Shown here piece by piece: positions 17,223-25,013 of a stretch of DNA of 64,000 bases. The position numbers and the translations under genes are program-made. This DNA is from Methanobacteriota archaeon. Lineage in GTDB: Archaea > Thermoplasmatota > Thermoplasmata > RBG-16-68-12 > JAJISG01. The notes under the pieces were generated by a model. It worked only from the letters and a program-made list of their open reading frames with translations. It made no database searches and had not been told where the DNA came from. The stretch lies in assembly GCA_030594205.1 (NCBI GenBank), contig JAUVFR010000001.1, positions 1 to 64,000 of the forward strand, given 5' to 3'. Position 1 is the stretch's first letter; each line of letters begins with the position of its first letter.

Positions 17223-17463
17223 GTGGGCTGCCTTCTCTATTGTGCTCGCCAACCTGGGCTTTGAGCTACTCGCCATACCGCGACAGAACTCCTTCAAACG
17301 CTCAACATACCGTTCTCGGGCCGCCAACAAACGTACATATTGCCCATCACTATGCGGCGTCAATGCCGGCAAGCGAATCCTACAGCTCGCCTCACAACAC
17401 GCGCTCTCCTAGGCGAGAGATTGTCTCCTGAGCACGCCGTTGTGACGCAGGAAAGGATCTCCA

Positions 17464-18402
17464 ATGTCGACGGAAATACTGGTTTGGGTTGCCTTCGGTG
17501 TTTTCGTGCTTGCCATGCTGGCCCTGGATTTGGGGGTTTTTCATCGCAAGGCACACGTCATTAGAACCAGAGAAGCCCTCCTGTGGACTGCATTCTGGGT
17601 CACCCTAGCCCTCGTCTTCAATGTGATAATCTTCTTCTGGCGGGGTCCAGCGATCGCCCTTGAATTCCTGGCCGGTTATCTAATCGAGAAGTCCCTCAGC
17701 GTAGACAACATCTTCGTCTTCCTTCTCATCTTCACCTACTTCAAAGTGCCCCGTGTCTACGAGCATAAGGTTCTCTTCTGGGGCATTCTTGGCGCGTTGG
17801 TCATGCGGCTTCTCTTCATAACCATTGGAGTGGCTCTCATCGAGCGGTTTCACGCGATCATCTACATCTTTGGTGTCGTGCTGATCGCAACCAGCATCAG
17901 GATGGCTGTGAAAAAGGGAGAGGAGATACACCCTGAAAGAAACCCCGTACTCAGGCTCTTCCGTCGACTTGTGCCGATTACGGACGACTATGTCGAAGGC
18001 AAGTTCTTGGTAAGGATATCGGGGGTTCTCTATGCCACGCCGTTGCTCGTGGTGCTCCTGGTTGTCGAGACCACGGACCTCGTTTTCGCAGTTGACTCGA
18101 TTCCCGCCATTTTCGCCATCACGCTGGACCCTTTCATCATCTACACCTCGAACGTCTTTGCGATCCTGGGGTTGAGGGCGCTATATTTCGCCCTGGCCGG
18201 GGTGATCCGAAAGTTTCGGTATCTTCACTACGGACTTGCCGCCATCCTCTTCTTCGTAGGCGCAAAGATGCTGGTGGGTGATTTCTACAAAATCCCTATC
18301 GAGGTCGCTTTGGGCGTAATCGCTGGCATGCTACTCGTCTCCATAATAGCCTCCATCGTTCGCGAGCGACTGGAATCTAAGGACAATCCTGAAGGGGGTT
18401 AA
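17464..18402 (+). CDS. TerC/Alx-family integral membrane protein
   Basis: 312 residues with about eight or nine hydrophobic segments. TerC signatures are YLIEKSLSVDNIFVFLLIF and ETTDLVFAVDSIPAIFAIT, whose acidic residues lie within membrane helices, with TSNVFAILGLRALYFAL. The family exports or balances metal ions such as Mn(II) and was named for tellurite resistance. The ATG gives MSTEILVWVAFGVFVLAML. Codon use is less GC-rich than most of the window. A decayed phoU lies directly upstream and a tRNA gene lies about 0.5 kb downstream. No yybP-ykoY riboswitch was recognised in the leader. Confidence 0.92.
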   Translation: MSTEILVWVAFGVFVLAMLALDLGVFHRKAHVIRTREALLWTAFWVTLALVFNVIIFFWRGPAIALEFLAGYLIEKSLSVDNIFVFLLIFTYFKVPRVYEHKVLFWGILGALVMRLLFITIGVALIERFHAIIYIFGVVLIATSIRMAVKKGEEIHPERNPVLRLFRRLVPITDDYVEGKFLVRISGVLYATPLLVVLLVVETTDLVFAVDSIPAIFAITLDPFIIYTSNVFAILGLRALYFALAGVIRKFRYLHYGLAAILFFVGAKMLVGDFYKIPIEVALGVIAGMLLVSIIASIVRERLESKDNPEGG

Positions 18403-18583
18403 GCAATGCGCTGGATTAATCTGGGAGGGACAATCGCTATCTCCATGTAGCTGTGTCGGTGTTGAACGACCGCTGGGTATCGAAGACTGTTGCCCGCCGC
18501 ATGAAGTCATCCATCCCATCCCCAAATGGCACGTGGCTGCCAGTGGCATTTCTAATCCTTGGAGGCCGAGGGACTTTCCGCCA

Positions 18584-18784
18584 TCAACCCCTCCTCTCGC
18601 CCCTTCGAAAGTCCAAGTGAAGCTTGAGGAAGAGAAAGGAGAGGCCCAACATGATCGCTGCCGTCCCCAAGATAGCCGGCAGGGGCGCAGGATTATCCGG
18701 ACTGAAGGCTGCAGGAACCAGCAGTATTCCGGTGATGGCTGATAGCATTGATGCCAACAGCTGCCATGTTGGGCCCTCGCTCAT
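18584..18784 (-). CDS. Small two-helix membrane protein
   Basis: 66 residues from the internal ATG at 18784 (MSEGPTWQLLASMLSAITGI). The upstream in-frame ATG at 18862 adds a non-hydrophobic tail of no known type and is less likely. Two hydrophobic segments (about 8-28 and 36-55) are followed by a basic tail LDFRRGERRG. Family unknown. The 181 nt from the terC stop at 18403 to this gene hold nothing I recognise. Confidence 0.45.
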   Translation of the reverse strand: MSEGPTWQLLASMLSAITGILLVPAAFSPDNPAPLPAILGTAAIMLGLSFLFLKLHLDFRRGERRG

Positions 18785-18916
18785 GCCTTCACGACCTTCG
18801 AGGTGGCTCTTGGACATAAAGAGGTTGCGCGCCTTGAAAGCCCTGAAGTCACACTGGACCACGTCAACCTAGAGAGAGCGGCTATCGTGGATCTATCACC
18901 GCTCCTGCGCCTCAAA

Positions 18917-18988
18917 TGCGGCCGCCGGGATTTGAACCCGGGTTAGAGGCTTGGGGGGCCTCTGTCCTGACCGCTAGACCACGGCCGC
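18917..18988 (-). tRNA. tRNA-Gly (anticodon CCC)
   Basis: The minus strand folds as a complete cloverleaf. The acceptor GCGGCCG pairs with CGGCCGC, the D arm runs GTCT...GGAC, the anticodon stem GAGGC pairs with GCCTC around the loop CCCCCAA, and the T arm is CCGGG-TTCAAAT-CCCGG. The discriminator is A and CCA is not encoded. Counted this way the anticodon is CCC and position 33 is C, not the near-universal U. No intron is present. A possible TATA (TTAGATAG) lies just upstream. Confidence 0.92.
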
Positions 18989-19022
18989 GCCGCCAGCGGG
19001 AGGACCCGGGGCTATCTAAGGA

Positions 19023-19901
19023 TTAAGCAGGCCTCGGTGCATCGTCGAGACCCGTCAACTCTGCGCTTACATCCCAGAGCTGCCTCGCGAGTCCCTCATC
19101 ATAGGAGCGCCGTGAGGATGCCCTCGATTCCCGATCGACCAAGTACCCTCCGGTCACGCCCTCCATCTCGGGGGCCGTGGCGATGTACAGCACCGTCTCG
19201 GCTCCCTTCTCCGGGCTTCGCATCAGAGGCTTGAAAAGGCGAAACATGGCGGCGAAGGCTCCCTTGGCACTGTTCCCGAAGTTCGAGTTGACACCGCCTG
19301 GGTGGACACAGTTCACCGTCACGCCTCGGCCTTCAACTCGGCGGGCCAGCTCGTAGGTGAAAAGGATGATTCCCAGCTTCGATTGGTTGTACGCACCAAG
19401 GGCTCGGTATCGACGACGCGCTTGGAGGTCATCGAAGCGCATGCGGCCCATCGCGTGGGCTCCGGATGTCACGTTGACCACGCGAGCGGGCGCCGAGGCC
19501 GTCAAGATATCGAGAAGCAGGTTCGTGAGGAGGAACGGGGCCAGGTGGTTGAGGGCAAAGGTGTACTCCAATCCATCCGCCGTCTCCTTACGCGGGTTCA
19601 CCAGGGCCCCCGCGTTGTTCACGAGGACATGAAGCGATTCGAAGCTCCTGGTGATCTCGGCGGCGAGGGTTCGAATGGCCGCCTGGGACGAGAGATCGGC
19701 GAGAAGCAGGTCCACGGATGGGTTACCGGTTAAGGACTGGATTTCCGCCTGGGCGGCCTCGCCTCGCGGGCCATCGCGGCAGACCATCACAACATGCGCG
19801 CCCTGTCTCGCCAGACCGGCGGCCGTGGCCTTCCCGATGCCCGAATTCGCCCCGGTAACCACGCACGTCCTTCCCTCCATGGCGCCAATGGCTTCCACCA
19901 T
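19023..19901 (-). CDS. Short-chain dehydrogenase/reductase, retinol-dehydrogenase-like
   Basis: 292 residues. Classical SDR features are the cofactor motif VVTGANSGIGKATA near residue 14, LADLSSQ, LVNNAGALVNPR, a catalytic Ser in VVNVTSGAH, and YNQSK with catalytic Tyr and Lys, followed by VHPGGVNSNFG. VCRD after the second strand suggests NADP preference. The pattern is closest to the RDH/WWOX-like group, whose substrates vary, so none is assigned. The second Met (MEGRTCVVTG) is an equally good start. Confidence 0.88.
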   Translation of the reverse strand: MVEAIGAMEGRTCVVTGANSGIGKATAAGLARQGAHVVMVCRDGPRGEAAQAEIQSLTGNPSVDLLLADLSSQAAIRTLAAEITRSFESLHVLVNNAGALVNPRKETADGLEYTFALNHLAPFLLTNLLLDILTASAPARVVNVTSGAHAMGRMRFDDLQARRRYRALGAYNQSKLGIILFTYELARRVEGRGVTVNCVHPGGVNSNFGNSAKGAFAAMFRLFKPLMRSPEKGAETVLYIATAPEMEGVTGGYLVDRESRASSRRSYDEGLARQLWDVSAELTGLDDAPRPA

Positions 19902-19973
19902 CGATACCTGAGAGGCTGTGGTCAGATATCCATAATTGCATGAGGAGAACGCGACGTTCGGTGGCGGGAGCCG

Positions 19974-20228
19974 CTACTTGACCGTTTCCAGCTGGCTAAT
20001 CACGTTCCAGATTAGGGTTCGACCGTGGAGGGGGATGTTGGGGTCGTTCGCCAACTCGTCGAGAATGAAAATGGCACTGGCAGCCCGGACATCCAAGGCG
20101 TTCTCTTTCTTCAGCAGAAGCTCCCGTGCGTTGAGGGCGCCCCGACGGATGTTGCGCGGGACCGAGGTATCCTCCGCCAGCTGGCCGAGGCCGTCGAGTA
20201 TGTGCTTAAGCCTCTCCTCCGTCTCCAC
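19974..20228 (-). CDS. UPF0147 family protein
   Basis: 84 residues, all helical. [38 protein letters not shown] and [14 protein letters not shown] match the conserved archaeal UPF0147 family. Its function is not established. The start lies 40 nt after the stop of the RAM gene on the same strand, so the two may be co-transcribed. Confidence 0.85.
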   Translation of the reverse strand: METEERLKHILDGLGQLAEDTSVPRNIRRGALNARELLLKKENALDVRAASAIFILDELANDPNIPLHGRTLIWNVISQLETVK

Positions 20229-20268
20229 CGCGCTCTCTCCGCTGCGAAATCTTGTACGCTGGCCGGAC

Positions 20269-20583
20269 TCACTGGGCCACTCCGCGCTCTTTGTATGTCA
20301 TGACCACTATTAGCGTCTTGGTGTCCTTGATTCCCGAGATGGGGGCCAGGGATTGCAGGAGAAACTCCTTCAGCTCCTTGTAGTCTCGAAACCGCGCCTT
20401 TGCTACGATGTCGGTGTCCCCGGTCACGAGGAACAGGTCCTCGATGGGTTCGAACTGGGCGATCTCCCCCGCAATCCGGTCGGCCTCCTTCGTATCGACC
20501 TTCAGGGTAACGACGGCAGAGACTTGGTGCTCGCTCAGGACGGAGGACATGACCTCCTCAATCTCTTCACTCATGGACACCAC
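20269..20583 (-). CDS. Stand-alone Lrp/AsnC-type RAM domain protein
   Basis: 104 residues from a GTG at 20583; an ATG at 20574 ([10 protein letters not shown]) is the alternative. A TATA-like AAACGTTATTAGC upstream fits either. After a short acidic helix, the body is one RAM domain ([53 protein letters not shown]) with no helix-turn-helix. It probably senses a small molecule. It is longer than, and not identical to, the RAM protein at 4619-4852. Confidence 0.85.
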   Translation of the reverse strand: MVSMSEEIEEVMSSVLSEHQVSAVVTLKVDTKEADRIAGEIAQFEPIEDLFLVTGDTDIVAKARFRDYKELKEFLLQSLAPISGIKDTKTLIVVMTYKERGVAQ

Positions 20584-20660
20584 GGGGTGACATCCTTCCC
20601 GCGAGCTAATAACGTTTCTCGCCTCGAGTGCGAGCAGGTGTCGGTCTCATCCGGCCCTGG

Positions 20661-21464
20661 TTAACGCGTGGGGGCCAGAACCTCGGCGGCCGTCCCACAC
20701 TTCCGACAGAAACGGTCTCCTTCCGTGAGGGGGACACCACACGAGCGGCATCCCGAGGAATCCTTGAGGTTCGTGCCACACTTCCCGCAGAAACCGTCCG
20801 TCTTCAGGATTGGCGCGCCGCAATCGGGACACCTACGTCGGGGCTTCGCCGCCTTCGGCGCCATCCCATCCAGGAGTCTCCGACACTGCGCCGCGTAGCC
20901 CAGGGCGTCCGTGTAATCCTCCTCCTCGAACGCGGCACTCGCTTGTTGCCACAGGTCCCGGGCCTTTTTCCCCCGCTTGGAGTCCTTCTTGGTCCGCTTG
21001 ACCCGCCCCTCGATCACGCCGAGAAGAAACTTTGCCTCCAAGAAGTGCTTCGGAAACGCCTTGCCAAGGATGGGCTTGCTCTCTGGAATCTCCTCATCCC
21101 AGGCCGTGGCGTGATCTTGATGACCCTCACTCAAGGCTTCCCGGAAAGTCGCTCGCGCCCGAGTGGAAAGGGTCTCCGCCTGGTCGGGGTTTCCCTCGAG
21201 GTAGGCTTGACGGCCCTCCTGCACCAGCGCCGTGGCCTGCGGGTTCTGGAACCCTCTCTCCTGCAGCTCCCGTGAGATGGCCGTCGAGGTGATCATCGCA
21301 TTGTAGGCCCGATCGACCTTCACGACCTCGTCCTCTCGGACCTTGCGGCGTCGATGGAAGTAACCCGATCGCAAGAGACGCAACCAGAGAAAGACCCCCG
21401 CCAGGGCCACCGTCATGAGCACCATGACGATCACCACCGAGGCCAGAAACTCGTGGCTGGTCAC
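20661..21464 (-). CDS. Membrane-anchored helical protein with double zinc ribbon
   Basis: 267 residues from a GTG about 22-32 nt after a TATA element (GATTTTATC at 21486-21496). One N-terminal hydrophobic segment (about residues 8-30) is followed by a basic stop-transfer run SGYFHRRRKVR, so most of the protein should be cytoplasmic. Helical, TPR-like repeats fill residues 45-200. Two zinc ribbons close it: CPDCG with CGKCG, and CRSCG with CRKCG. Helical repeats plus a terminal zinc ribbon echo the proteins at 1-1511 and 42880-44328. Function unknown. Confidence 0.75.
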   Translation of the reverse strand: MTSHEFLASVVIVMVLMTVALAGVFLWLRLLRSGYFHRRRKVREDEVVKVDRAYNAMITSTAISRELQERGFQNPQATALVQEGRQAYLEGNPDQAETLSTRARATFREALSEGHQDHATAWDEEIPESKPILGKAFPKHFLEAKFLLGVIEGRVKRTKKDSKRGKKARDLWQQASAAFEEEDYTDALGYAAQCRRLLDGMAPKAAKPRRRCPDCGAPILKTDGFCGKCGTNLKDSSGCRSCGVPLTEGDRFCRKCGTAAEVLAPTR

Positions 21465-21551
21465 GAGCCCCGCTCTCGCCTTGGCCCGATAAAATCATAT
21501 CGGCCTCAGAATCGCCGGAAAAAACGAGGTGCGAACTCCCGACTTACTCCG

Positions 21552-22616
21552 CTAGGAAACGACCTTGAGGAGGGTCCCGGTCTCCTCGGCGCGGCGAAGC
21601 TCGCGGGCGATGCGACGCCCCGTGGACATCCCGGGCTCCACCAGCTCCGAGTAGGGGCTGCCCGCGACGAACAGGTTCGTCCCCGCGACGATGCGGCTGG
21701 AGATCTCGAACACCTTGAACTGCAGCTGGTCCGTCACGATGGTCTCGAGGCAGAAGGGGCCGATCATGCCCCCGAAGAGGTCCAGGGAGGCTTCCACCAC
21801 CTTCTCCCCCATCTCCATGGCCTTGGGGAGGAGAGACTCCCGCAGGACCACGGGGATGTTGCCCGTCACGACGAAGGTGGGGTAGACGCCGAGCTTCTTG
21901 AGGCCCTCCTGGGACCCCAGCTTATACATCTCGTCTATGTTGGACTCATCCCGGCGATCGACGCCCAGGACCTCCAGGGTGCCCTTGCTAAGCCGATAGC
22001 CCTCCTTCCCGAGGGGAGAGTAGAAGAAGTGAAGGTAGTAGCGGGTTCCCACGACATACTCCTGGATGATGTAGGGCTGGCTCTTGTCGACGTGCTCCAG
22101 GAAGTCGTCGTAGTTCTTGGCGATGAAGGCCCCCCGCCCCCCCTTCGCCCCGTAATACTTCACGAAGACCGGGTGGTCGATGGCATCGGGGTTGTCAATC
22201 TTCGCCGGCATGTCCACCCCCGCCTGGGAGAGCCAGTACCGCTGCTTGTCGCGGTCGGATTCCCACCCAATCACGCGACGGTTCCCGAAGGTGGGGACCT
22301 CCAGATCGACGAACGCCTTTGCTCCGAGGTACTCAACGAAGGAGCCGTGGGGGACGGCAACGGCGCCCATGTCCACGAGCTCTTCTGCGTGGCGCGGCAG
22401 GTCCTCGTATGCATCCACGATCAGGAAGTCGTCGGGGCGGGCGCGGGGGAAGGCGTCGTAAAACTTCGGCTGCTGCCCGATCGCGATGCCCAGGGTTCGG
22501 AACCCTTCCTGGCGGGCCCCGTGGAAAATCTGGAGGGAGGAATGCGAGCAGACGGTGGCCATGACGAGGTCGTCATAACCCTCCAGAATCTCCGCGATTC
22601 GCTCCCCCGTTACCAT
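21552..22616 (-). CDS. purP: 5-formaminoimidazole-4-carboxamide ribonucleotide synthetase
   Basis: 354 residues. PurP is the archaeal ATP-grasp ligase that formylates AICAR with formate and ATP, replacing bacterial PurH transformylase. Motifs are VCSHSSLQIFHGARQEGF, WESDRDKQRYWLSQAGVDMP and VKYYGAKGGRGAFIAKNYDD. The ATG at 22616 (MVTGERIAEILEGYD) is 24-35 nt after the TATA element. The ATG at 22658 lies upstream of that element and cannot be on the mRNA. Confidence 0.95.
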   Translation of the reverse strand: MVTGERIAEILEGYDDLVMATVCSHSSLQIFHGARQEGFRTLGIAIGQQPKFYDAFPRARPDDFLIVDAYEDLPRHAEELVDMGAVAVPHGSFVEYLGAKAFVDLEVPTFGNRRVIGWESDRDKQRYWLSQAGVDMPAKIDNPDAIDHPVFVKYYGAKGGRGAFIAKNYDDFLEHVDKSQPYIIQEYVVGTRYYLHFFYSPLGKEGYRLSKGTLEVLGVDRRDESNIDEMYKLGSQEGLKKLGVYPTFVVTGNIPVVLRESLLPKAMEMGEKVVEASLDLFGGMIGPFCLETIVTDQLQFKVFEISSRIVAGTNLFVAGSPYSELVEPGMSTGRRIARELRRAEETGTLLKVVS

Positions 22617-22639
22617 TAGAATATCATGAAGTGTGTCAT

Positions 22640-22651
22640 CTTTAAAGGTTT
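22640..22651 (-). promoter_or_regulatory. BRE/TATA element for purP
   Basis: On the minus strand it reads GAAACCTTTAAA, 24-35 nt before the ATG at 22616. It settles the purP start. Confidence 0.6.
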
Positions 22652-22660
22652 CCAGCACAT

Positions 22661-22670
22661 CTTTTTAGAC
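22661..22670 (+). promoter_or_regulatory. TATA element for the AlkZ-like gene
   Basis: CTTTTTAGAC lies 21-30 nt before the GTG at 22691. With the purP element it forms a compact divergent promoter in which the two boxes are only about 10 nt apart. Confidence 0.5.
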
Positions 22671-22690
22671 TTCCTGGATCCCTCTGAGAG

Positions 22691-23833
22691 GTGAAGGATA
22701 CGAGAGACCGCCCCACGATCGAGCGCTCCGCCGCCGAAGTCGCGGCGTTTCGGGCTCATCACCATCACCTTCACGAACGGGCACCAAAGGGTCAGCTCTC
22801 CGCAGTAGCCCGAGATGTGGGGGGGATCCAAGCCCAGGTGGATTCCGCCGCGAAGACATCCCTGTGGACCCGGGTCCAGGATTTGACGCCCCAGGACGTG
22901 GAGACCGCCCTCTGGGAAAAGCGAACACTGGTCAAACTCTGGATCATGCGTGGGACGGTTCACCTCCTACCGGTGCACGAGCTGAGTGTCTACCTCGCAG
23001 GCCTGCGCAGGGAGGGACTCTTTCGGGAACAGCAGTGGATGCGGCGTTATGGCCTCCGGGAGGAGGACTTCCACCTGATGCCTCGTGCCGCGGAAGAGGC
23101 CCTGGCTTCGGGCCCCCTGACTCGCCGTGAATTGGGCGAGGCGGTCGTGGAGCGGGTGGGCGAGCGGGCGAGGAAGTGGGTGGAACATGGGTACGGCGGC
23201 GTGATCCGCTTGGCCACCATCGAGGGAAAGATTTGCTTTGGCCCCAACCAGGGGCAGGAAATCACCTTCGTCCTGCTCGACGACTGGGTGGGTCGCCGGG
23301 CGACGATGCGCCCGGAGCAAGCAGAGACGGAACTGCTAAGGCGGTACCTTCATGCCTACGGCCCCGCCACCCCACAGGACTTCGCTGCTTGGTCGGGGAT
23401 GCGCATGGGGATCGTCCGAGAGATTTGGGATCGGGCGGGGGATGACCTCCAGACCGTCGTTGTCGACGAGAAAGAGTCGCAGATGCTCGCCACGGAGGTT
23501 GACGACCTGCGGGCCGAACTGGACGCCCGGACCTCGGTCCGCCTTCTCCCGTATTTCGACACCTTCCTCTTGGGGCACAATGACAAGGGACACCTCGTGG
23601 ACGAGGCGCATTACAAGCGGGTCTACCGAAAGGCAGGATGGATCTCTCAGGTGGTCCTCGTCAACGGGCAAATCGCCGGAGTCTGGACCCAGAAGGCACG
23701 GGGAAAGCGGTTGACGGTCACGGCGGAGCCGTTCGAGGTATTCGATCAGGTGGTGCGCCAGGCAGTGAAAGAGGAGGCCGCCGATCTGGGACGTTTCCTG
23801 GGTCGAGAGGCCGAGGTCGTCTTCGCTTCGTGA
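22691..23833 (+). CDS. Winged-helix DNA-binding protein, AlkZ/HTH_42 superfamily (putative DNA glycosylase)
   Basis: 380 residues from a GTG. The region GQLSAVARDVGGIQAQVDSA followed by RTLVKLWIMRGTVHLLPVHE matches the HTH_42 (AlkZ/YcaQ) superfamily. The QAQ tripeptide corresponds to the QxQ catalytic motif of that glycosylase family. Later winged-helix repeats include LTRRELGEAVV and the C-terminal LLPYFDTFLLGHND. AlkZ-like enzymes remove alkylated or crosslinked bases, but many members are untested. It overlaps nothing and has its own promoter. Confidence 0.82.
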   Translation: MKDTRDRPTIERSAAEVAAFRAHHHHLHERAPKGQLSAVARDVGGIQAQVDSAAKTSLWTRVQDLTPQDVETALWEKRTLVKLWIMRGTVHLLPVHELSVYLAGLRREGLFREQQWMRRYGLREEDFHLMPRAAEEALASGPLTRRELGEAVVERVGERARKWVEHGYGGVIRLATIEGKICFGPNQGQEITFVLLDDWVGRRATMRPEQAETELLRRYLHAYGPATPQDFAAWSGMRMGIVREIWDRAGDDLQTVVVDEKESQMLATEVDDLRAELDARTSVRLLPYFDTFLLGHNDKGHLVDEAHYKRVYRKAGWISQVVLVNGQIAGVWTQKARGKRLTVTAEPFEVFDQVVRQAVKEEAADLGRFLGREAEVVFAS

Positions 23834-23836
23834 GGC

Positions 23837-24085
23837 CTATTCCGGCGCTCCTCGTGCTTGCAGTTCCTGAATCTCCCGTTGCTGTTCGATGAGGATCGAG
23901 AGGAGGGTCGTCTCGAGGGGGTCCAGGTCGGCACAGAAGCTGGCCGCCGAAGCGTGCTGACGCGCCTTCAGGGCCACCGCGTCGAAGAGCACGCGGTCCT
24001 TCTGCCGCAAGGCACGCCGGTAGTTCGACCAAGAGCCTAGGATCCCCTCCAGGTGCAATCGATACGTGGGAACGGTCCGACCCAT
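23837..24085 (-). CDS. Small conserved archaeal protein (DUF8156-like)
   Basis: 82 residues starting MGRTVPTYRLHLEGILGSWS. The pattern RTVPTYR...W..YRRALR..DR..FD, followed by ARQHASAASF and DPLETTLLSILIEQQREI, matches a small helical protein I associate with many archaea; the DUF number is from memory. A TATA-like CCTTAAGT lies about 25-32 nt before this ATG, so the longer in-frame start at 24109 is unlikely. It converges with the AlkZ-like gene with a 3-nt gap. Function unknown. Confidence 0.7.
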   Translation of the reverse strand: MGRTVPTYRLHLEGILGSWSNYRRALRQKDRVLFDAVALKARQHASAASFCADLDPLETTLLSILIEQQREIQELQARGAPE

Positions 24086-24149
24086 GGTCGTTCGAGGACG
24101 TCCCCCCACTTAAGGTCCCGAGGGGAGGAGGACGAAAGTGGCCCGACCG

Positions 24150-24932
24150 TCAGGAGAAAGCGGGGAGCTCCACCTGCCGCGTCCGACTTGTCGTGTCGCG
24201 AAGGGAGCCACGCAGGGCCTTGGGCACGACCAGGGTGCCCAGATCCATCTCCCCGTAGTCCTCGAGCACCGCCTGATCGGGCCGGACGGGGAGGAAGCGG
24301 AGGCTCCGACCCTCCTCGGGTAGGGAGAGGAGGAGACCCCCCTTGACGTAGCGAATCTGGACGGTCCGGTCCGCCATCTGGTGGAGAAGGTTTCCGATTC
24401 CCCGCCGTCGGAAGAGTTGCGACAGGCCTTGATTGGTCATCAGACCGATGAGCTCCTCCTCCTGCACCAGCTCCCGTACCTTCCGCAAGCCTCGGCGGAG
24501 CAGGTGATACACCTCCTCGTACTCCACCTCCTCGTCCAGGAAGAGATCGGGAAGGCGGGAGAGGACCAGGAGGCCCGGGCCCGCCCGCACCTCCTCCTCC
24601 AGGGACTCCAGAAGGAGGGAGGTCATCTGGTAGACCGTGAAGGCCCGGGCGACCCGGATACGACCCAGCACCTCTTGGCGGGTGCTCCCAAACCGCTTGG
24701 CGAGGGAGGCGAGGGCGTAGGGGTTGATGGAATTCCCCCCGTCCACAAAAACCGCCTCTCGGTCGAAGTCCAGCACGTGGCGGACCGTCATCGCGAAGAC
24801 GAGGTCGTGAACGAAAGGGCTGGCGCTGTTGATGAAAGTAAGACGACCCGGGGCGATGCCTCCAAGGAATCCGTCGAGGATCCGGTTCCCCGTGTAGAGC
24901 CGGGGAGGGCTGGCCCTCAGCTCCATCTCCAT
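24150..24932 (-). CDS. RecA/RadA-like fold protein lacking a Walker A motif
   Basis: 260 residues. The opening LYTGNRILDGFLGGIAPGRLT is what RadA, RadB and KaiC proteins show just before the P-loop. The position of GxxGxGKT/S is instead occupied by INSASPFVHDL, with no glycine-lysine pair. Later strands fit a RecA core: EAVFVDGGNSINPYALASLA, GPGLLVLSRLPDLFLDEE in place of Walker B, and ELIGLMTNQGLSQLF. It may be a non-hydrolysing Rad51-type accessory subunit. A TATA (CCTTATATC) lies about 40 nt upstream, and the start of the next gene on its left has its own element. Confidence 0.65.
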   Translation of the reverse strand: MEMELRASPPRLYTGNRILDGFLGGIAPGRLTFINSASPFVHDLVFAMTVRHVLDFDREAVFVDGGNSINPYALASLAKRFGSTRQEVLGRIRVARAFTVYQMTSLLLESLEEEVRAGPGLLVLSRLPDLFLDEEVEYEEVYHLLRRGLRKVRELVQEEELIGLMTNQGLSQLFRRRGIGNLLHQMADRTVQIRYVKGGLLLSLPEEGRSLRFLPVRPDQAVLEDYGEMDLGTLVVPKALRGSLRDTTSRTRQVELPAFS

Positions 24933-25013
24933 GTGTCCTCCCGTCGGAACGGTCTCGCGTGTGCGACGGGATGGCGATATAAGGTCGGGGAGGAGGGGGG
25001 TGGCCGAAAGTGG

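Noticed and set aside
17148-17372. Minus-strand frame of 74 residues beside terC
   Set aside because: Overlaps the phoU remnant and does not resemble any family. Weak, helical, probably spurious, although I cannot exclude a remnant gene.
17400-17463. Possible yybP-ykoY-type riboswitch before terC
   Set aside because: alx/terC genes often carry one in bacteria, but the conserved core was not visible here.
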